A stretch of DNA of 64,000 nucleotides from Pectobacterium versatile (GCF_020166435.1 NZ_JAINZP010000004.1:124001-188000), one strand, 5' to 3'; counted from the stretch's first letter, positions 45,373-57,629 are shown. Numbers and translations: made by a program. Notes: generated by a model from the sequence alone, not told the origin.

Positions 45373-45418
45373 TAATCAGACATTCCTCCGACACAGACGA
45401 ACATCGAGCTAAGAATTT

Positions 45419-48322
45419 ATGCCTTTTACACTTGGTCAGCGCTGGATCAGCGATACGGAAAGCGAACTTGGACTGGGAACGGTTGTTGCCGTCGATACGC
45501 GTATGATTACGCTGCTTTTCCCTGCCAGCGGTGAAAACCGACTTTATTCCCGCAGCGACGCCCCCATCACCCGCGTGATGTTCAATCCCGGCGACACCGT
45601 CACCAGCCATGAAGGCTGGCAGCTCAAAGTGGATGACGTGCGAGAAGAAAAAGGGTTGCTGGTGTATTGCGGCCAACGCCTGGACGATGAAACGCCGGCG
45701 GAACTGCGTGAAGTCTTTCTGGACAGCAAACTGACGTTCAACAAACCGCAAGATCGCCTGTTCGCCGGACAGATCGATCGCATGGATCGCTTTGCCCTGC
45801 GCTATCGCGCTCGCAAGCATCAGAACGAGCAGGCGCGGCAACAATGGGGCGGATTGCGCGGCATGCGTGCCAGCCTTATCCCGCACCAGCTTCATATCGC
45901 TCATGAAGTCGGCCAACGTCATGCGCCACGCGTTTTGCTGGCGGACGAAGTCGGACTGGGAAAAACTATTGAGGCGGGGATGATCATCCACCAGCAGTTG
46001 CTGGCGGGTCGTGCCAGCCGCGTGCTGATTGTCGTGCCAGAAACCCTGCAACACCAGTGGCTGGTCGAAATGCTGCGCCGCTTTAACCTGCTGTTCTCCC
46101 TGTTTGACGACGAGCGCTATGCCGAAGCCAAGCTGGACAGCAGCAATCCGTTTGAAACTGAACAGTTGGTGATCTGCTCACTGGGATTTGTTCAACGCAG
46201 CGCCCAGCGCTTTGCTCAACTCGTCAACGCCGACTGGGATCTGCTGGTGGTGGATGAAGCCCACCATCTGGTCTGGAGCGAAGAAAGCCCTAGCCCGGAA
46301 TATCAGGCTATTGAAACGTTGGCACGCGCCACGCCAGCCGTTCTGCTGTTAACTGCAACACCGGAACAGCTCGGTCAACAGAGCCACTTTGCGCGATTAC
46401 GCCTGCTCGATCCCAATCGTTTCCACGACTATCAGGAATTCGTTGCTGAACAGCAGCAGTATCGTCCGGTTGCCGATGCCGTCACGCTGCTGTTAGCGGG
46501 CGAAAAAGCCCAAACGGCTGAGCTGAATGCGCTAAGCGACCTGCTGGGCGAGCAGGACATTGAACCGCTGCTGAAAGCCATCAACAGCGACAGCGATGAC
46601 AATCAGAAGGCGCGTCAGGAACTGATCACCATGCTGATGGATCGCCACGGCACCAGCCGCGTGCTGTTCCGTAATACCCGTCAAGGGGTTAAAGGCTTCC
46701 CGCAGCGTGTCCTGCATCAAATTCGCCTGCCGCTGCCAGCGCAGTACCAAACGGCGATTAAAGTGTCCGGCATTATGAACGCGAATAAGGCGCTGGAAGT
46801 CCGCGCCCGCGACATGCTGTACCCGGAACAAATTTATCAACAGCTCGAAGGGGACGATGCCACCTGGTGGAACTTCGATCCGCGCGTGGAATGGTTACTG
46901 AACTACCTGACCGCACACCGTGATGAAAAAATCCTGGTGATCTGTGCACAGGCAGCCACCGCGCTACAGCTGGAACAAGTGCTGCGCACGCGTGAAGCAA
47001 TCCGCGCCGCCGTCTTCCATGAAGGGCTGTCGATTCTTGAACGTGACCGCGCCGCCGCCTATTTTGCGTCTGAAGAAGAAGGCGCACAGGTGCTGATTTG
47101 TTCAGAGATCGGTTCCGAAGGCCGTAACTTCCAGTTTGCCAGCCATTTAGTGATGTTCGATCTACCGTTCAACCCCGATCTGCTGGAACAGCGTATTGGT
47201 CGTCTGGACCGTATCGGGCAGGCAAAAGAAATTCAGATCATGGTGCCGTATCTGGAAAATACCGCACAGGCCTTGCTGGTACGTTGGTATCACGAAGGAT
47301 TGGATGCGTTTGAACACACCTGTCCGACGGGTCGTACCATCTATGATGCCCACCATGCGCAGTTGATCGAGCGACTGACGACGGTAGGTGAACAGCAGGG
47401 ACTGGATGAGTTTATCCATGTTTGTCGTCAACAGCACGACAGCCTGAAGCAACAGCTTGAACAAGGCCGCGATCGCCTGCTGGAAATGCATTCTAACGGT
47501 GGCGAACAGGCTCAACTGTTAGCGCAGGCCATTGCCGAGCAGGATAATGACGTCAATCTGGTGACGTTCGCTCTGAACCTGTTTGATATTGTTGGCATCA
47601 ATCAGGAAGATCGCAGCGATAACCTGATCATCCTGACGCCATCCGATCATATGCTGGTGCCAGACTTCCCAGGCCTGCCGCAGGACGGCTGTACGATCAC
47701 CTTCGATCGCGATCAGGCGCTCTCCCGCGAAGACGCACAGTTTATCAGTTGGGAACACCCGCTTATCCGTAACGGACTCGATCTGGTGCTGTCCGGCGAT
47801 ACCGGAAGCTGTGCAGTGTCGCTGCTGAAAAATAAAGCGCTACCGGTCGGCACATTGCTGGCTGAGCTGGTTTACGTGGTGGAAGCGCAGGCACCGAAAC
47901 ACCTGCAACTGACCCGCTTCCTGCCACCTACGCCGGTTCGCCTGCTGATGGACCGTAAAGGTACCAATCTGGCAGCACAGGTTGAGTTTGAGAGCTTCAA
48001 CCGCCAGCTCAACGCGGTAAACCGTCATACGTCCAGCAAGCTGGTGAATGCGGTACAGCCCGATGTTCACGCCATGCTGCAACAGGCAGAAGCGCTAGTC
48101 GAAACGCAGGCACGCCAGCTTATCACCGAGGCTCAGGAGCAGGCTGACCTGCAATTGCGCCGCGAGTTGGAACGTCTTGAAGCGCTAAAAGCCGTCAACC
48201 CCAACATTCGTGAAGATGAGCTGACTGCACTGGAAAACCAGCGCGAACAGGTGCTGAGCAACCTGCACGAAGCCAACTGGCGTCTCGATGCTATTCGTCT
48301 GGTTGTGGTGACGCACCAGTAA
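45419..48322 (+). CDS. rapA: RNA polymerase-associated ATPase RapA
   Basis: RapA is a Swi2/Snf2-type ATPase that recycles RNA polymerase. The 967-residue protein (E. coli 968) has tandem Tudor-like N-terminal domains (about 1-105), the helicase ATPase core with Walker [13 protein letters not shown] (near 180) and VDEAHH (near 280), a second RecA lobe containing [12 protein letters not shown] and [11 protein letters not shown], and a C-terminal RNAP-interacting region. Nothing is missing. It lies 207 bp after polB, as in E. coli. Confidence 0.97.
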   Translation: MPFTLGQRWISDTESELGLGTVVAVDTRMITLLFPASGENRLYSRSDAPITRVMFNPGDTVTSHEGWQLKVDDVREEKGLLVYCGQRLDDETPAELREVFLDSKLTFNKPQDRLFAGQIDRMDRFALRYRARKHQNEQARQQWGGLRGMRASLIPHQLHIAHEVGQRHAPRVLLADEVGLGKTIEAGMIIHQQLLAGRASRVLIVVPETLQHQWLVEMLRRFNLLFSLFDDERYAEAKLDSSNPFETEQLVICSLGFVQRSAQRFAQLVNADWDLLVVDEAHHLVWSEESPSPEYQAIETLARATPAVLLLTATPEQLGQQSHFARLRLLDPNRFHDYQEFVAEQQQYRPVADAVTLLLAGEKAQTAELNALSDLLGEQDIEPLLKAINSDSDDNQKARQELITMLMDRHGTSRVLFRNTRQGVKGFPQRVLHQIRLPLPAQYQTAIKVSGIMNANKALEVRARDMLYPEQIYQQLEGDDATWWNFDPRVEWLLNYLTAHRDEKILVICAQAATALQLEQVLRTREAIRAAVFHEGLSILERDRAAAYFASEEEGAQVLICSEIGSEGRNFQFASHLVMFDLPFNPDLLEQRIGRLDRIGQAKEIQIMVPYLENTAQALLVRWYHEGLDAFEHTCPTGRTIYDAHHAQLIERLTTVGEQQGLDEFIHVCRQQHDSLKQQLEQGRDRLLEMHSNGGEQAQLLAQAIAEQDNDVNLVTFALNLFDIVGINQEDRSDNLIILTPSDHMLVPDFPGLPQDGCTITFDRDQALSREDAQFISWEHPLIRNGLDLVLSGDTGSCAVSLLKNKALPVGTLLAELVYVVEAQAPKHLQLTRFLPPTPVRLLMDRKGTNLAAQVEFESFNRQLNAVNRHTSSKLVNAVQPDVHAMLQQAEALVETQARQLITEAQEQADLQLRRELERLEALKAVNPNIREDELTALENQREQVLSNLHEANWRLDAIRLVVVTHQ

Positions 48323-48331
48323 ACGTTTCTG

Positions 48332-48364
48332 ACAGCGGTATAGGCATAAACCTCATACCGCTGT
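48332..48364 (+). terminator. Hairpin after rapA
   Basis: ACAGCGGTAT / ATACCGCTGT with an inner AGG/CCT extension forms a long stem 9 nt beyond the rapA stop. It is followed by TATAAAG rather than a T-run, so it may be a weak terminator or a 3'-end stabilising structure. Confidence 0.55.
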
Positions 48365-48407
48365 TATAAAGACACGTTGTTTGCAAAATCGAGATACACG
48401 GGCCTAC

Positions 48408-48446
48408 CACGGGGCGAGGTCTCCCTGCGGGAACCTCATCCCCGTG
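48408..48446 (+). promoter_or_regulatory. GC-rich hairpin in the rluA leader
   Basis: CACGGGG pairs with CCCCGTG and GAGGT with ACCTC, giving a 12-bp stem with a small internal bulge, ending 44 nt before the rluA ATG. No T-run follows. It could be a leader element affecting rluA expression; no known riboswitch family was recognised. Confidence 0.5.
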
Positions 48447-48490
48447 TTCTCCCTAATATCACACATTATATGTTGTCTGAAGGTGCTCCG

Positions 48491-49144
48491 ATGGAACCCT
48501 ATAATCCGCCTACCGATCCCTGGTTGCCTATTCTGTATCAGGATCAGCACATCATAGTGGTGAATAAACCCAGCGGTCTGCTGTCGGTTCCCGGCCGCGC
48601 GCCAGAACACAAAGACAGCGTCATGAGCCGCATTCAGGCCGACTACCCGACGGCTGAATCTGTGCATCGTCTGGATATGGCAACCAGCGGCGTGATTGCC
48701 GTTGCACTCACGAAAGCCGCCGAGCGCGAATTAAAACGTCAGTTTCGCGAGCGTGAACCCAAGAAATCCTACCTTGCCCGCGTCTGGGGACATATGGCGC
48801 AAGATGAGGGCGTCATCGACCTGCCACTGATCTGCGACTGGCCGAACCGCCCAAAACAGAAAGTCTGCTTTGAAACAGGAAAAGCAGCACAGACGGAGTA
48901 TCAGGTACTTTCGCGTGATGCTGACGGTACGACGCGCGTCAAGCTGATGCCGATTACCGGTCGCTCCCATCAACTGCGTGTCCACCTGCTCGCGCTAGGT
49001 CACCCCATTCTCGGAGATGGCTTTTATGCGCATCCCGATGCCAAAGCGCTGGCACCCCGCCTTTTGCTGCACGCACAAGAACTGGCTATCACGCACCCAG
49101 CTTTCAATACCCCGATGCACTTTCGTTGCGAAGCAGATTTCTAA
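48491..49144 (+). CDS. rluA: Dual-specificity rRNA/tRNA pseudouridine synthase A
   Basis: RluA makes pseudouridine at position 746 of 23S rRNA and 32 of several tRNAs. The start at MEPYNPPTDPW (GAAGG 7 nt upstream) gives 217 residues (E. coli 219). The catalytic aspartate lies in the family motif HRLDMATSG, and the C-terminal ITGRSHQLRVHLLALGHPILGD block is intact. Upstream in-frame sequence falls within the leader hairpin and is not coding. Confidence 0.95.
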   Translation: MEPYNPPTDPWLPILYQDQHIIVVNKPSGLLSVPGRAPEHKDSVMSRIQADYPTAESVHRLDMATSGVIAVALTKAAERELKRQFREREPKKSYLARVWGHMAQDEGVIDLPLICDWPNRPKQKVCFETGKAAQTEYQVLSRDADGTTRVKLMPITGRSHQLRVHLLALGHPILGDGFYAHPDAKALAPRLLLHAQELAITHPAFNTPMHFRCEADF

Positions 49145-49226
49145 GGCAAACGCGCTGACGGTATTTTCAAATCGGTTTGGTGGAGCGGTAAAACAGGGAA
49201 GTAAGTAAGAAGAGGAAGGATGCGGA

Positions 49227-50102
49227 TTATTTTGTCTGGTTCGTGCTTTTCAACAATTCGTAAGCGGCTTGAATATCCTGCGCTTTGCGCTTGGCCATCT
49301 CCATCATTCTCGGTGAAAGCTTCTTGGCGACCAGCTTATCGGGATGATGCTCGTTCATGAGTTTGCGATAGGCTCGTTTGATCGTCACGGCATCATCACT
49401 GCTGCGCACACCCAGCGTACGACAGGCACTTTCGACCGTTGGCCCACGCAGCGGTGAGGCTGGGCGTTGGCCGCCATAAGAGTGTCCGTTGGAGTAACCG
49501 CTACTGCGGCGCTGATGCGATTTACCGTTTTGGCGTGACTGATTCTGTCGAGACTGCTGCCCCGTAGTACTTTCCATATTCCGCAGAAAAAACTCAAACT
49601 GCTCACGCGTTACACCCAATTCATCCGCAATCACATACAGCACGCGTCGTTCATTCGGATGTAGCACCCCATCAACAAACGCGACCTGAAGCTGAATTTC
49701 CAGAAACATCTTAATTAAATCAAAACGTCCCAGGCAGGCATCACGCAGTTTGCGTAATTTTATTCGCAAAGGGAAATGGCTGGTCTTTCCTTCACGGAAA
49801 GCCCGTTGAGCGGCAGCTCTGGCCTCACCAAACAGCTCAAGGCGATCCATCATCTTCGTCGCAATTTTGATATCGGCTTCCGTCACTCGGCCTTTGGATT
49901 TGGTCAGGTGCCCCATAGCCTGAAAGGTGGTGAGAAAGAATAATGACTGGCGGGTGGACTGAGCGGAGAAATAATCACGGCGACGTGATGCCCGGGCTCT
50001 GTCAATCCAATGCCCCATCAGTAAACCCATGATCATTCCCCAGATGCCAGCACTTGAGACGATTCCCAACGCCAACCCCAGCAACTTTCCCCAATACCGC
50101 AT
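49227..50102 (-). CDS. djlA: Membrane-anchored DnaJ-like co-chaperone
   Basis: DjlA stimulates DnaK and, in E. coli, activates the Rcs capsule phosphorelay when overproduced. The 291-residue protein has one N-terminal membrane segment with glycine-rich spacing (about 7-30), a TerB-like central domain (about 55-180), a Ser/Gln/Arg-rich linker, and a C-terminal J-domain with the HPD tripeptide ([14 protein letters not shown]). E. coli DjlA is 271 residues; the extra length is in the linker. Divergent from lptD, as in E. coli. Confidence 0.95.
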   Translation of the reverse strand: MRYWGKLLGLALGIVSSAGIWGMIMGLLMGHWIDRARASRRRDYFSAQSTRQSLFFLTTFQAMGHLTKSKGRVTEADIKIATKMMDRLELFGEARAAAQRAFREGKTSHFPLRIKLRKLRDACLGRFDLIKMFLEIQLQVAFVDGVLHPNERRVLYVIADELGVTREQFEFFLRNMESTTGQQSRQNQSRQNGKSHQRRSSGYSNGHSYGGQRPASPLRGPTVESACRTLGVRSSDDAVTIKRAYRKLMNEHHPDKLVAKKLSPRMMEMAKRKAQDIQAAYELLKSTNQTK

Positions 50103-50287
50103 ATACTCCTCAAATCCTCATGCCGTCAGCCAAAAATTGCTTTATCATACCTGTCATTTATCTTTGCACCTAACGGCGGTGCGTATAGGCGGTGGGGATT
50201 TAACACTGGCGCAACGCTAACGAGTGATATAGTCTCTGACCGTTTGCCAGCATGATGCCCCTGATGACGGAACACCTGATACCACGT

Positions 50288-52657
50288 ATGAAAAAAAGTT
50301 TCCCAACTCTGCTGGCCACTCTGGTTTGGTCGGCGCTTTACAGTCAGCACGCGCTGGCCGATCTCGCTCAACAGTGCATGCTGGGTGTGCCTACGTACAA
50401 CAGACCACTGGTAACAGGCGATCCTAATCAACTGCCAGTCAATATTCAGGCCGACAAAGCCGAGGCCAACTATCCCGACAACGCCAAATTTATCGGCAAT
50501 GTTAACATCCAGCAGGGTAACAGCGTCATGACTGCCGAGCAGGTGGAACTGAACCAGTTGAATCCGGCAACGCAGGGTAGCGCGCCAACGCGTACCATTA
50601 CTGCGACGGGAAATGTCCACTACGACGACAATCAGGTCATCCTGAAAGGCCCTAAAGCCTGGGCCAACCTGAACACCAAAGATACCGACGTCTATGAAGG
50701 CGACTATCAGATGGTGGGCCGTCAAGGGCGTGGTTCCGCCGACAAAATGAAAATGCGTGACAGTAATCGCTACACCATTCTGGAAAACGGCTCCTTCACT
50801 TCCTGTCTGCCGGGAGATAATAGCTGGAGTGTCGTCGGTTCGGAAGTGATTCAAGACAGAGAAGAGCAGGTTGCTGAAATCTGGAACGCGCGTTTCAAGA
50901 TTGCTGGCGTACCTGTGTTCTATAGCCCGTATTTACAGCTTCCTATCGGCGATAAACGACGCTCTGGCTTCCTGATCCCCAATGCGAAATATGGTAGCAG
51001 CAATGGCTTCGAACTGCTGACGCCCTATTACTGGAATATCGCCCCTAATTTTGACGCCACGATCACCCCGCATCTGCAAACTAAACGTGGTATGCAGTGG
51101 CAGAACGAATTCCGCTACCTGACCACACCGGGTCTTGGTGTCATTCAGTTCGACTGGCTGCCCAGCGACAATGAATACGCTAAAGTCTCCCCGCAAGATA
51201 GTAACGACAACCGCTGGTTGTTCCACTGGGGTCACAGCGGCGTGATGGATCAGGTGTGGCGTTTTAACGCGGACTACACAAAAGTCAGCGACGACCGCTA
51301 CTTTACCGATCTAGATTCGCATTACGGTTCGACCACCGATGGCTACATCACCCAAAAGCTCAGTGCAGGATATGCGAACCAAAACTGGGACACCACGTTG
51401 TCCAGCAGACGGTTCCAGGTCTTTTCTAATGCAACTAGCCGTGATGTCTACCGTGCGGAACCACAGCTCGATATCAATTATTACCAGAATGATATCGGCC
51501 CAGTTGATATGCATCTTTATGGTCAGGCGGTAAAATTTACCAACGTCAACGACAACCGCCCAGAAGCGACGCGTCTGCACGTTGAGCCAACGCTGAGTCT
51601 CCCTCTGGCAAACCGCTGGGCCAGCCTGAATACCGAAGCTAGGCTATTAGCAACGCACTACCAACAGGATAATCTGGATCGTTACCGTGCTTCCTCGACT
51701 CCAAACATTGACCAAGGTACAAAAGATGCACTGAAAAGCTCGGTGAATCGAGTTATGCCACAATATAAAGTCGATGGAAAAATGGTCTTTGAACGCGAAA
51801 TGGACTGGTCGCAGGCCTATACCCAGACATTGGAACCTCGCACACAATACCTGTACGTGCCTTATCGCGACCAGAGCAGCATCCATACCTATGACTCCAC
51901 GCTGATGCAGACCGACTATTCCGGCCTGTTCCGCGATCGCAGCTACAGCGGCCTGGACCGCATCGCGTCTGCGAATCAGCTTGTGACCGGTATCACCACA
52001 CGTATTTATGATGATGCATTGGTTGAACGTTTTAACGCTTCTATTGGTCAAATCTATTACTTCGATCGTCCACGTACCGGTGACCGCAACACGTCACTCG
52101 ATAAAAGCGACAATAACGGCAGCCAGGTGTGGGCCGGTGATTCCTTCCTGAAAATCGATGACAGTTGGGGTGTTCGCGGTGGTCTGCAATATGACAATCG
52201 TCTGAACGAAGTCGCGTTGGGCGACGCCGTGTTAGAATACCGTCGCGATGCGGAACGTCTGGTACAGTTAAACTACCGTTACGCTAGCCCTGAATACATT
52301 CGGGATATGATCCCTAATGTAACGAACCCTGGCTTCCAGCAAGGTATCTCACAGGTAGGTGTCATCGCGAGCTGGCCGATTGTTGAACGTTGGGCGGTGG
52401 TTGGGGCTTATTATTACGATACCAAGGCCAATCAGCCAGCAAACCAGCTGATTGGTTTGCAGTACAATACCTGTTGTTGGGCCGTGAGCGTCGGTTATGA
52501 ACGTAAAATTACCGACTGGAACAGCGCCAGCCGCAGCAGCGAATACGACAACAAAGTGTCGTTTAATATCGAATTACGTGGTTTAAGCAGCAACTACAGT
52601 CTGGGTTCCGAAAAAATGCTGCGTTCAGGTATTTTGCCTTACCAGCGCGCATTCTGA
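50288..52657 (+). CDS. lptD: LPS-assembly protein LptD
   Basis: LptD is the outer-membrane barrel that inserts lipopolysaccharide with LptE. From [20 protein letters not shown] it is 789 residues (E. coli 784). It has a signal peptide ending near ALA, an N-terminal jellyroll domain ([17 protein letters not shown]), and the large barrel. The four cysteines used for disulfide maturation are present: QQCMLG, TSCLPG and the adjacent pair in NTCCWA. The frame is open to 50252; the chosen start is based on the signal peptide. A TCTCTGA at 50233 with GCAACGC upstream loosely resembles a sigma-E promoter. Confidence 0.95.
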   Translation: MKKSFPTLLATLVWSALYSQHALADLAQQCMLGVPTYNRPLVTGDPNQLPVNIQADKAEANYPDNAKFIGNVNIQQGNSVMTAEQVELNQLNPATQGSAPTRTITATGNVHYDDNQVILKGPKAWANLNTKDTDVYEGDYQMVGRQGRGSADKMKMRDSNRYTILENGSFTSCLPGDNSWSVVGSEVIQDREEQVAEIWNARFKIAGVPVFYSPYLQLPIGDKRRSGFLIPNAKYGSSNGFELLTPYYWNIAPNFDATITPHLQTKRGMQWQNEFRYLTTPGLGVIQFDWLPSDNEYAKVSPQDSNDNRWLFHWGHSGVMDQVWRFNADYTKVSDDRYFTDLDSHYGSTTDGYITQKLSAGYANQNWDTTLSSRRFQVFSNATSRDVYRAEPQLDINYYQNDIGPVDMHLYGQAVKFTNVNDNRPEATRLHVEPTLSLPLANRWASLNTEARLLATHYQQDNLDRYRASSTPNIDQGTKDALKSSVNRVMPQYKVDGKMVFEREMDWSQAYTQTLEPRTQYLYVPYRDQSSIHTYDSTLMQTDYSGLFRDRSYSGLDRIASANQLVTGITTRIYDDALVERFNASIGQIYYFDRPRTGDRNTSLDKSDNNGSQVWAGDSFLKIDDSWGVRGGLQYDNRLNEVALGDAVLEYRRDAERLVQLNYRYASPEYIRDMIPNVTNPGFQQGISQVGVIASWPIVERWAVVGAYYYDTKANQPANQLIGLQYNTCCWAVSVGYERKITDWNSASRSSEYDNKVSFNIELRGLSSNYSLGSEKMLRSGILPYQRAF

Positions 52658-52673
52658 TGCAATACGGAGTACT

Positions 52674-52800
<127 letters not shown>

Positions 52801-52875
52801 GATGTGGCAAACAGGCTGTCTCACTGAAACGTTGGAACTTTTAACCCGCCTTGCGGATGAAATAATGGGAAAGGT

Positions 52876-54171
52876 ATGAAGAACTGGAGAACGCTTATTC
52901 TCGGATTGGCACTGAGTGCCTCTACCGCGTTCGCAGCACCACAGGTGGTTGATAAAGTCGCAGCAGTGGTCGACAACAGCGTCGTGTTGGAAAGTGATGT
53001 AAACAGTCTTTTGCAGTCGGTAAAACTGAACGCCCAGCAGGCCGGGCAGCAGTTGCCGGATGACGCCACGCTGCGTCATCAGATTACTGACCGCCTGATC
53101 ATGGATAACATCATCCTGCAAATGGCGCAGAAGATGGGTATCCAGGTGACGGATGAGCAGTTGAATCAGGCGATTACCAATATTGCCGCTCAGAACCGGA
53201 TGTCTCTGGACCAGCTAAAAAGCCAATTGGCTTATGAAGGTCTGAACTACAACACCTACCGTAACCAGATTCGTAAAGAGATGCTGATTTCGGAAGTGCG
53301 TAACAACGAAGTCCGTCGTCGCATTACCGTACTGCCTCAGGAAGTCGATACGCTGGCTAAGCAAATCGCCACCCAGACCGGTGAAAACGATGAGCTAAAC
53401 CTGAGCCACATTCTGATCCCATTACCGGAAAACCCGACTCAGCAGCAGGTTGATGAAGCGGAAAATCTGGCAACGTCGCTGGTGAAGCAAATCAGTGAAG
53501 GTGCAGATTTTGGTAAGCTGGCCATTACTTATTCATCTGATTCTCAGGCGCTGAAAGGCGGCCAAATGGGCTGGGGCAAGCTGCAGGAGATCCCAACGCT
53601 GTTTGCCGAACGCTTAACACAGGCGCAGAAAGGTCAGGTCGTCGGCCCGATCCGTTCTGGTGTAGGTTTCCACATTCTGAAAGTGAACGATATTCGCGGC
53701 GGTAACAAAAGCGTATCGGTAACCGAAATGCATGCTCGCCATATTCTGATCAAACCGTCTGTCGTCATGACGGACAGTCAGGCGCAAGCCAAGCTGGCCG
53801 AAGTGGCACAGCAGATCAAAAACGGCAGCACTGATTTCGCTTCACAAGCCAAACTGCTTTCTCAGGATCCAGGTTCAGCGAATCAGGGCGGCGACCTTGG
53901 CTGGGCTTCTCCAGATATGTACGATCCGTCCTTCCGCGATGCGTTGTTGAAACTGAAGAAAGGCGAAATCAGTCAGCCTGTTCATTCCTCTTTTGGCTGG
54001 CACCTGATTCAGTTGCTGGATACCCGTCAGGTTGATAAAACCGATGCAGCGCAAAAAGAGCAAGCGTACCGTATGATCTTTAATCGTAAATTCGCTGAAG
54101 AAGCGCAAACCTGGATGCAGGAACAACGTGCAGCGGCCTATGTCAAAGTGATTAATGGTGCCAGTAACTAA
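52876..54171 (+). CDS. surA: Periplasmic chaperone and peptidyl-prolyl isomerase SurA
   Basis: SurA escorts outer-membrane proteins, including LptD, through the periplasm. The 431-residue precursor (E. coli 428) has a signal peptide (1-20, ending AFA before APQ), a chaperone N-domain (about 21-170), two parvulin domains (about 172-275 and 283-385), and a C-terminal helix. Ribosome site GGAAAGG. The stop overlaps a tiny ATG frame before pdxA. Confidence 0.97.
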   Translation: MKNWRTLILGLALSASTAFAAPQVVDKVAAVVDNSVVLESDVNSLLQSVKLNAQQAGQQLPDDATLRHQITDRLIMDNIILQMAQKMGIQVTDEQLNQAITNIAAQNRMSLDQLKSQLAYEGLNYNTYRNQIRKEMLISEVRNNEVRRRITVLPQEVDTLAKQIATQTGENDELNLSHILIPLPENPTQQQVDEAENLATSLVKQISEGADFGKLAITYSSDSQALKGGQMGWGKLQEIPTLFAERLTQAQKGQVVGPIRSGVGFHILKVNDIRGGNKSVSVTEMHARHILIKPSVVMTDSQAQAKLAEVAQQIKNGSTDFASQAKLLSQDPGSANQGGDLGWASPDMYDPSFRDALLKLKKGEISQPVHSSFGWHLIQLLDTRQVDKTDAAQKEQAYRMIFNRKFAEEAQTWMQEQRAAAYVKVINGASN

Positions 54172-54186
54172 TGCAGATTGAAACTC

Positions 54187-55188
54187 ATGCAGACTGAGAG
54201 CAATACGCCACGCGTTGTGATCACCCCCGGCGAACCCGCCGGGATTGGCCCCGATCTTGTGATTGCTCTGGCTCAGCAGGCCTGGCCTGTAGAGCTAGTG
54301 ATCTGTGCGGATCCTGACCTGTTATTCAGTCGCGCATTGCAGTTATCGATGCCGCTGACGCTGCGTGACTATCAACCCGGTCAGCCCGCACAGCCACAGC
54401 AGGCAGGTAGCCTGACCATTCTGCCGATCGCCGCACCAGCAACCATCATTCCAGGTGACTTAAATGTCGCTAACAGCGCTTATGTTGTTGAGACACTGGC
54501 GCGCGCGTGTGATGGCTGTCTGAACGGCGAATTCGCCGCGCTGATTACCGGCCCGGTACATAAAGGTATTATCAACGATGCAGGTGTCCCATTCAGCGGG
54601 CACACTGAGTTTTTCGCCGATCGCAGTCACTGTGACCGTGTCGTCATGATGCTGGCAACGGAAGAACTGCGCGTCGCCTTAGCGACCACGCATCTGCCAC
54701 TTGCAGCCGTTTCTGCGGCGATTACCCGCCAGAGCCTGCACGAAGTCATCACGATTTTGCATCATGACTTGCAGACAAAATTCGGTATCGCTCAACCGCA
54801 AATCTATGTGTGTGGGCTAAATCCTCATGCCGGTGAAGGCGGCCATATGGGCCGTGAAGAGCTGGATGTGATTAACCCCGCGCTGGATGAACTCCGGCAA
54901 CAGGGCATCACGCTAGTTGGGCCCTTACCTGCCGACACGCTTTTCCAGCCCAAGTATCTGCAACACGCTGACGCCGTTTTGGCGATGTACCACGATCAAG
55001 GGCTCCCGGTTCTGAAATATCAGGGCTTCGGGCGCGCCGTTAATATCACGTTGGGGTTACCTTTTATTCGTACGTCGGTCGATCACGGTACAGCGCTAGA
55101 GCTGGCCGCAACTGGCAGCGCCGACCCCAGCAGCTTCATCACGGCATTAAATCTTGCCATTAAAATGATAAAACACAGTAATGAATAA
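54187..55188 (+). CDS. pdxA: 4-hydroxythreonine-4-phosphate dehydrogenase
   Basis: PdxA oxidises 4-phosphohydroxy-L-threonine in pyridoxal phosphate synthesis. The 333-residue protein (E. coli 329) has [16 protein letters not shown] at the N-terminus and the metal-binding histidines in [17 protein letters not shown] and [11 protein letters not shown]. The ATG at 54187 was chosen; an in-frame TTG lies 9 nt upstream, and another ATG at 54171, overlapping the surA stop, opens an out-of-frame 8-codon peptide. It overlaps rsmA by 8 nt. Confidence 0.95.
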   Translation: MQTESNTPRVVITPGEPAGIGPDLVIALAQQAWPVELVICADPDLLFSRALQLSMPLTLRDYQPGQPAQPQQAGSLTILPIAAPATIIPGDLNVANSAYVVETLARACDGCLNGEFAALITGPVHKGIINDAGVPFSGHTEFFADRSHCDRVVMMLATEELRVALATTHLPLAAVSAAITRQSLHEVITILHHDLQTKFGIAQPQIYVCGLNPHAGEGGHMGREELDVINPALDELRQQGITLVGPLPADTLFQPKYLQHADAVLAMYHDQGLPVLKYQGFGRAVNITLGLPFIRTSVDHGTALELAATGSADPSSFITALNLAIKMIKHSNE

Positions 55189-55999
55189 TCGCGTACACCA
55201 AGGTCACTTCGCCCGTAAACGTTTTGGGCAAAACTTTTTAAACGATCACTTCGTGATCGATAGCATCGTTTCGGCGATTCATCCTCAGCCAGGTCAAGCG
55301 GTCGTCGAGATCGGGCCCGGCCTCGGCGCTTTGACGGCGCCCGTTGGCGATCGGATGGATCGTTTTACTGTTATTGAGCTGGATAGGGATCTGGCCGCAC
55401 GGTTGGAAAAACACCCGACGCTGAAAGATAAGCTGACAATTATTCAGCAAGATGCCATGACGATCGATTTCGCCGCGCTCGCTGAACAGGCTGGGCAACC
55501 GCTGCGTGTTTTCGGCAACCTGCCGTATAATATTTCCACACCGCTGATGTTCCACTTGTTCACCTATACTCAATCTATCCGCGACATGCACTTTATGTTG
55601 CAGAAAGAAGTGGTTAACCGTTTAGTTGCGGGTCCGAACAGTAAAGCCTTTGGACGTCTGAGCGTCATGGCACAATATTATTGCCAGATAATCCCGGTGC
55701 TTGAAGTGCCACCGGAAGCATTCAAGCCCGCGCCTAAAGTTGATTCTGCCGTAGTGCGACTCGTTCCTCATGCCGAGATCCCCTATCCAGTCAAGGATAT
55801 CCGCGTATTGAGCCGCATCACTACGGAAGCGTTTAACCAGCGCCGTAAGACATTGCGTAACAGTCTGGGCAACCTGTTCACCCCGGAAATCCTCACCGAA
55901 CTGGGGATCAATGTCACCAGTCGCGCAGAGAATGTGACCGTTGAGCAATATTGCCGATTGGCGAACTGGCTGAGCGAGCATCCTGCAAAACAGGAATAA
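55181..55999 (+). CDS. rsmA: 16S rRNA dimethyladenosine transferase
   Basis: RsmA (KsgA) dimethylates A1518 and A1519 of 16S rRNA. The 272-residue protein (E. coli 273) has the SAM-binding motif [11 protein letters not shown] (near 42-52), the catalytic NLPYNIS motif (near 113) and the C-terminal helical domain with [12 protein letters not shown]. Its start overlaps pdxA, and apaG follows after 12 nt. Confidence 0.97.
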   Translation: MNNRVHQGHFARKRFGQNFLNDHFVIDSIVSAIHPQPGQAVVEIGPGLGALTAPVGDRMDRFTVIELDRDLAARLEKHPTLKDKLTIIQQDAMTIDFAALAEQAGQPLRVFGNLPYNISTPLMFHLFTYTQSIRDMHFMLQKEVVNRLVAGPNSKAFGRLSVMAQYYCQIIPVLEVPPEAFKPAPKVDSAVVRLVPHAEIPYPVKDIRVLSRITTEAFNQRRKTLRNSLGNLFTPEILTELGINVTSRAENVTVEQYCRLANWLSEHPAKQE

Positions 56000-56011
56000 C
56001 TGGAGTTCATC

Positions 56012-56389
56012 ATGATTAATGCGCCCCGTGTTTGTTTACAGGTTCAGAGCTTCTACGTGGAATCACAGTCGGAGCCTGATGAAGAACGTTTCGTGTTTGC
56101 TTACACGATTACGATCCGCAATCTGGGGCGTCATGAAGTCCAGCTTTTGGGGCGTTATTGGCAGATCACCAACGGTAACGGTCGCCAGACTGAAGTTCAG
56201 GGTGAAGGTGTCGTCGGCGAACAGCCGATTATCCAGCCCGGCGGCGAATTCCAATATACCAGCGGTGCCGTCATAGAAACGCCTCTTGGCACGATGGAAG
56301 GCCACTACCATATGGTTGACCATCAGGGTAAAGCGTTTCAGGTCCCAATCCCCGTTTTCCGTCTGGCTATCCCTTCACTGATACATTAA
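56012..56389 (+). CDS. apaG: ApaG domain protein
   Basis: ApaG is a small fibronectin-III-like protein named for its operon with apaH; its molecular role is still unclear. The 125-residue product (E. coli 125) has the conserved [22 protein letters not shown] block and the [17 protein letters not shown] motif. Ribosome site GGAG. It lies between rsmA and apaH with gaps of 12 and 2 nt. Confidence 0.96.
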   Translation: MINAPRVCLQVQSFYVESQSEPDEERFVFAYTITIRNLGRHEVQLLGRYWQITNGNGRQTEVQGEGVVGEQPIIQPGGEFQYTSGAVIETPLGTMEGHYHMVDHQGKAFQVPIPVFRLAIPSLIH

Positions 56390-56391
56390 TT

Positions 56392-57249
56392 ATGTCTACC
56401 TATTTAGTTGGCGATGTTCACGGCTGTTACGTTGAACTCAACGCGCTATTGGCGCAAGTTTCTTTTAATCCAGAACAAGATACGCTTTGGTTAACGGGCG
56501 ATTTAGTCGCTCGGGGGCCGGACTCACTTCAGGTTCTGCGCTTCGTTCGTTCCCTCGGTTCCTCTGTCCGCATGGTGCTTGGCAATCACGATCTGCATCT
56601 TCTGGCCGTTTATGCGGGTATCAGCCGCAATAAACCAAAAGATCGGCTCAATGAACTCTTCACCGCTCCCGATGCAGACGAGCTCATCAACTGGCTACGC
56701 CGCCAGCCGATCTTGCAGGTTGATGAAGATCTAAAGCTGGTGATGGCGCATGCGGGCATCACGCCGCAGTGGGATCTGCCGACGGCACTCATGTGCGCAC
56801 GCGAAGTCGAATCAATCCTGAGCAGCGACAGCTATCCGCTTTTCCTCGATGCCATGTATGGTGATATGCCAAACCACTGGATCCCAGAGCTCAGCGGTCT
56901 GGCCCGTCTACGCTTTAGCACCAACGTCTTTACCCGTATGCGCTACTGCTTCTCTGGCGGGCAGTTGGATATGCTCTGCAAAGAACCGCCAAGTCAGGCA
57001 CCTTCTTTGCTCAAACCATGGTTTGAACTGCCGAGCCAGGTTGCGGGGGAATACGCTATTGCATTCGGCCACTGGGCATCGCTGGAAGGGAAAGGCACGC
57101 CGGAAAACATTTACGCGCTGGATACTGGGTGCTGTTGGGGGGGAGAACTGACGATGCTGCGTTGGGACGATCAGCGCTATTTCACGCAACCGTCACTCTC
57201 ATCAAACACCGAACTCTCTGGCGATATCGCGCCCTTATCGGGTGAGTAA
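56392..57249 (+). CDS. apaH: Bis(5'-nucleosyl)-tetraphosphatase, symmetrical
   Basis: ApaH hydrolyses Ap4A to two ADP and also removes Np4 caps from RNA. The 285-residue metallophosphatase (E. coli 280) has GDVHGCY (near 7), LVARGPDSL (about 41-49), GNHD (about 64-67) and the later HAG metal ligand in VMAHAGI. It is the last gene of the lptD-surA-pdxA-rsmA-apaG-apaH series. Confidence 0.96.
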   Translation: MSTYLVGDVHGCYVELNALLAQVSFNPEQDTLWLTGDLVARGPDSLQVLRFVRSLGSSVRMVLGNHDLHLLAVYAGISRNKPKDRLNELFTAPDADELINWLRRQPILQVDEDLKLVMAHAGITPQWDLPTALMCAREVESILSSDSYPLFLDAMYGDMPNHWIPELSGLARLRFSTNVFTRMRYCFSGGQLDMLCKEPPSQAPSLLKPWFELPSQVAGEYAIAFGHWASLEGKGTPENIYALDTGCCWGGELTMLRWDDQRYFTQPSLSSNTELSGDIAPLSGE

Positions 57250-57289
57250 AGGCTCGAAAGTATTCATTCTATCGCCAACCGAACCCGTG

Positions 57290-57487
57290 TCATAGAAAGG
57301 GGAAGGTCGCCCCAGACTGAGCCTTTTTAGATGATGGCGGCACGACCAACTCCTCGGTGGGAATCGACCAGATGCCACCACCAAGAAACCCAGCCAAACC
57401 AACGGCTTCTACGTCGCCTGACGGTAATTCACGGCGGCGTGGATCGCTCAGACGGTCAGTATTCAGATTACGGTTTCTATTCGTCAT
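57290..57487 (-). CDS. Small protein of unknown function (65 residues)
   Basis: A minus-strand frame, convergent with apaH, starts MTNRNRNLNTDRLSDPRRRE and continues through a glycine-rich LAGFLGGGIW to a polar PPSSKKAQ tail. I do not recognise it. Support for a real gene is a consensus ribosome site (TAGGAGAC, 8 nt spacing) and a TATAAA box about 75 bp upstream (57562-57567). It has no signal peptide and is charged at the N-terminus. It lies 140 bp downstream of a codirectional DMT transporter gene. Confidence 0.5.
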   Translation of the reverse strand: MTNRNRNLNTDRLSDPRRRELPSGDVEAVGLAGFLGGGIWSIPTEELVVPPSSKKAQSGATFPFL

Positions 57488-57629
57488 GCGTACTGTCTCC
57501 TACCTATCAAAGGCTGCGACTCAACGGAATTTCGATTTAACGACGAAAGCCGTTACTCATTTTTATACTAACGATGACAGATGACGGAAATGTGACCATT
57601 TTCGTAGGGAATGGAGAGATGGCCCCTCA

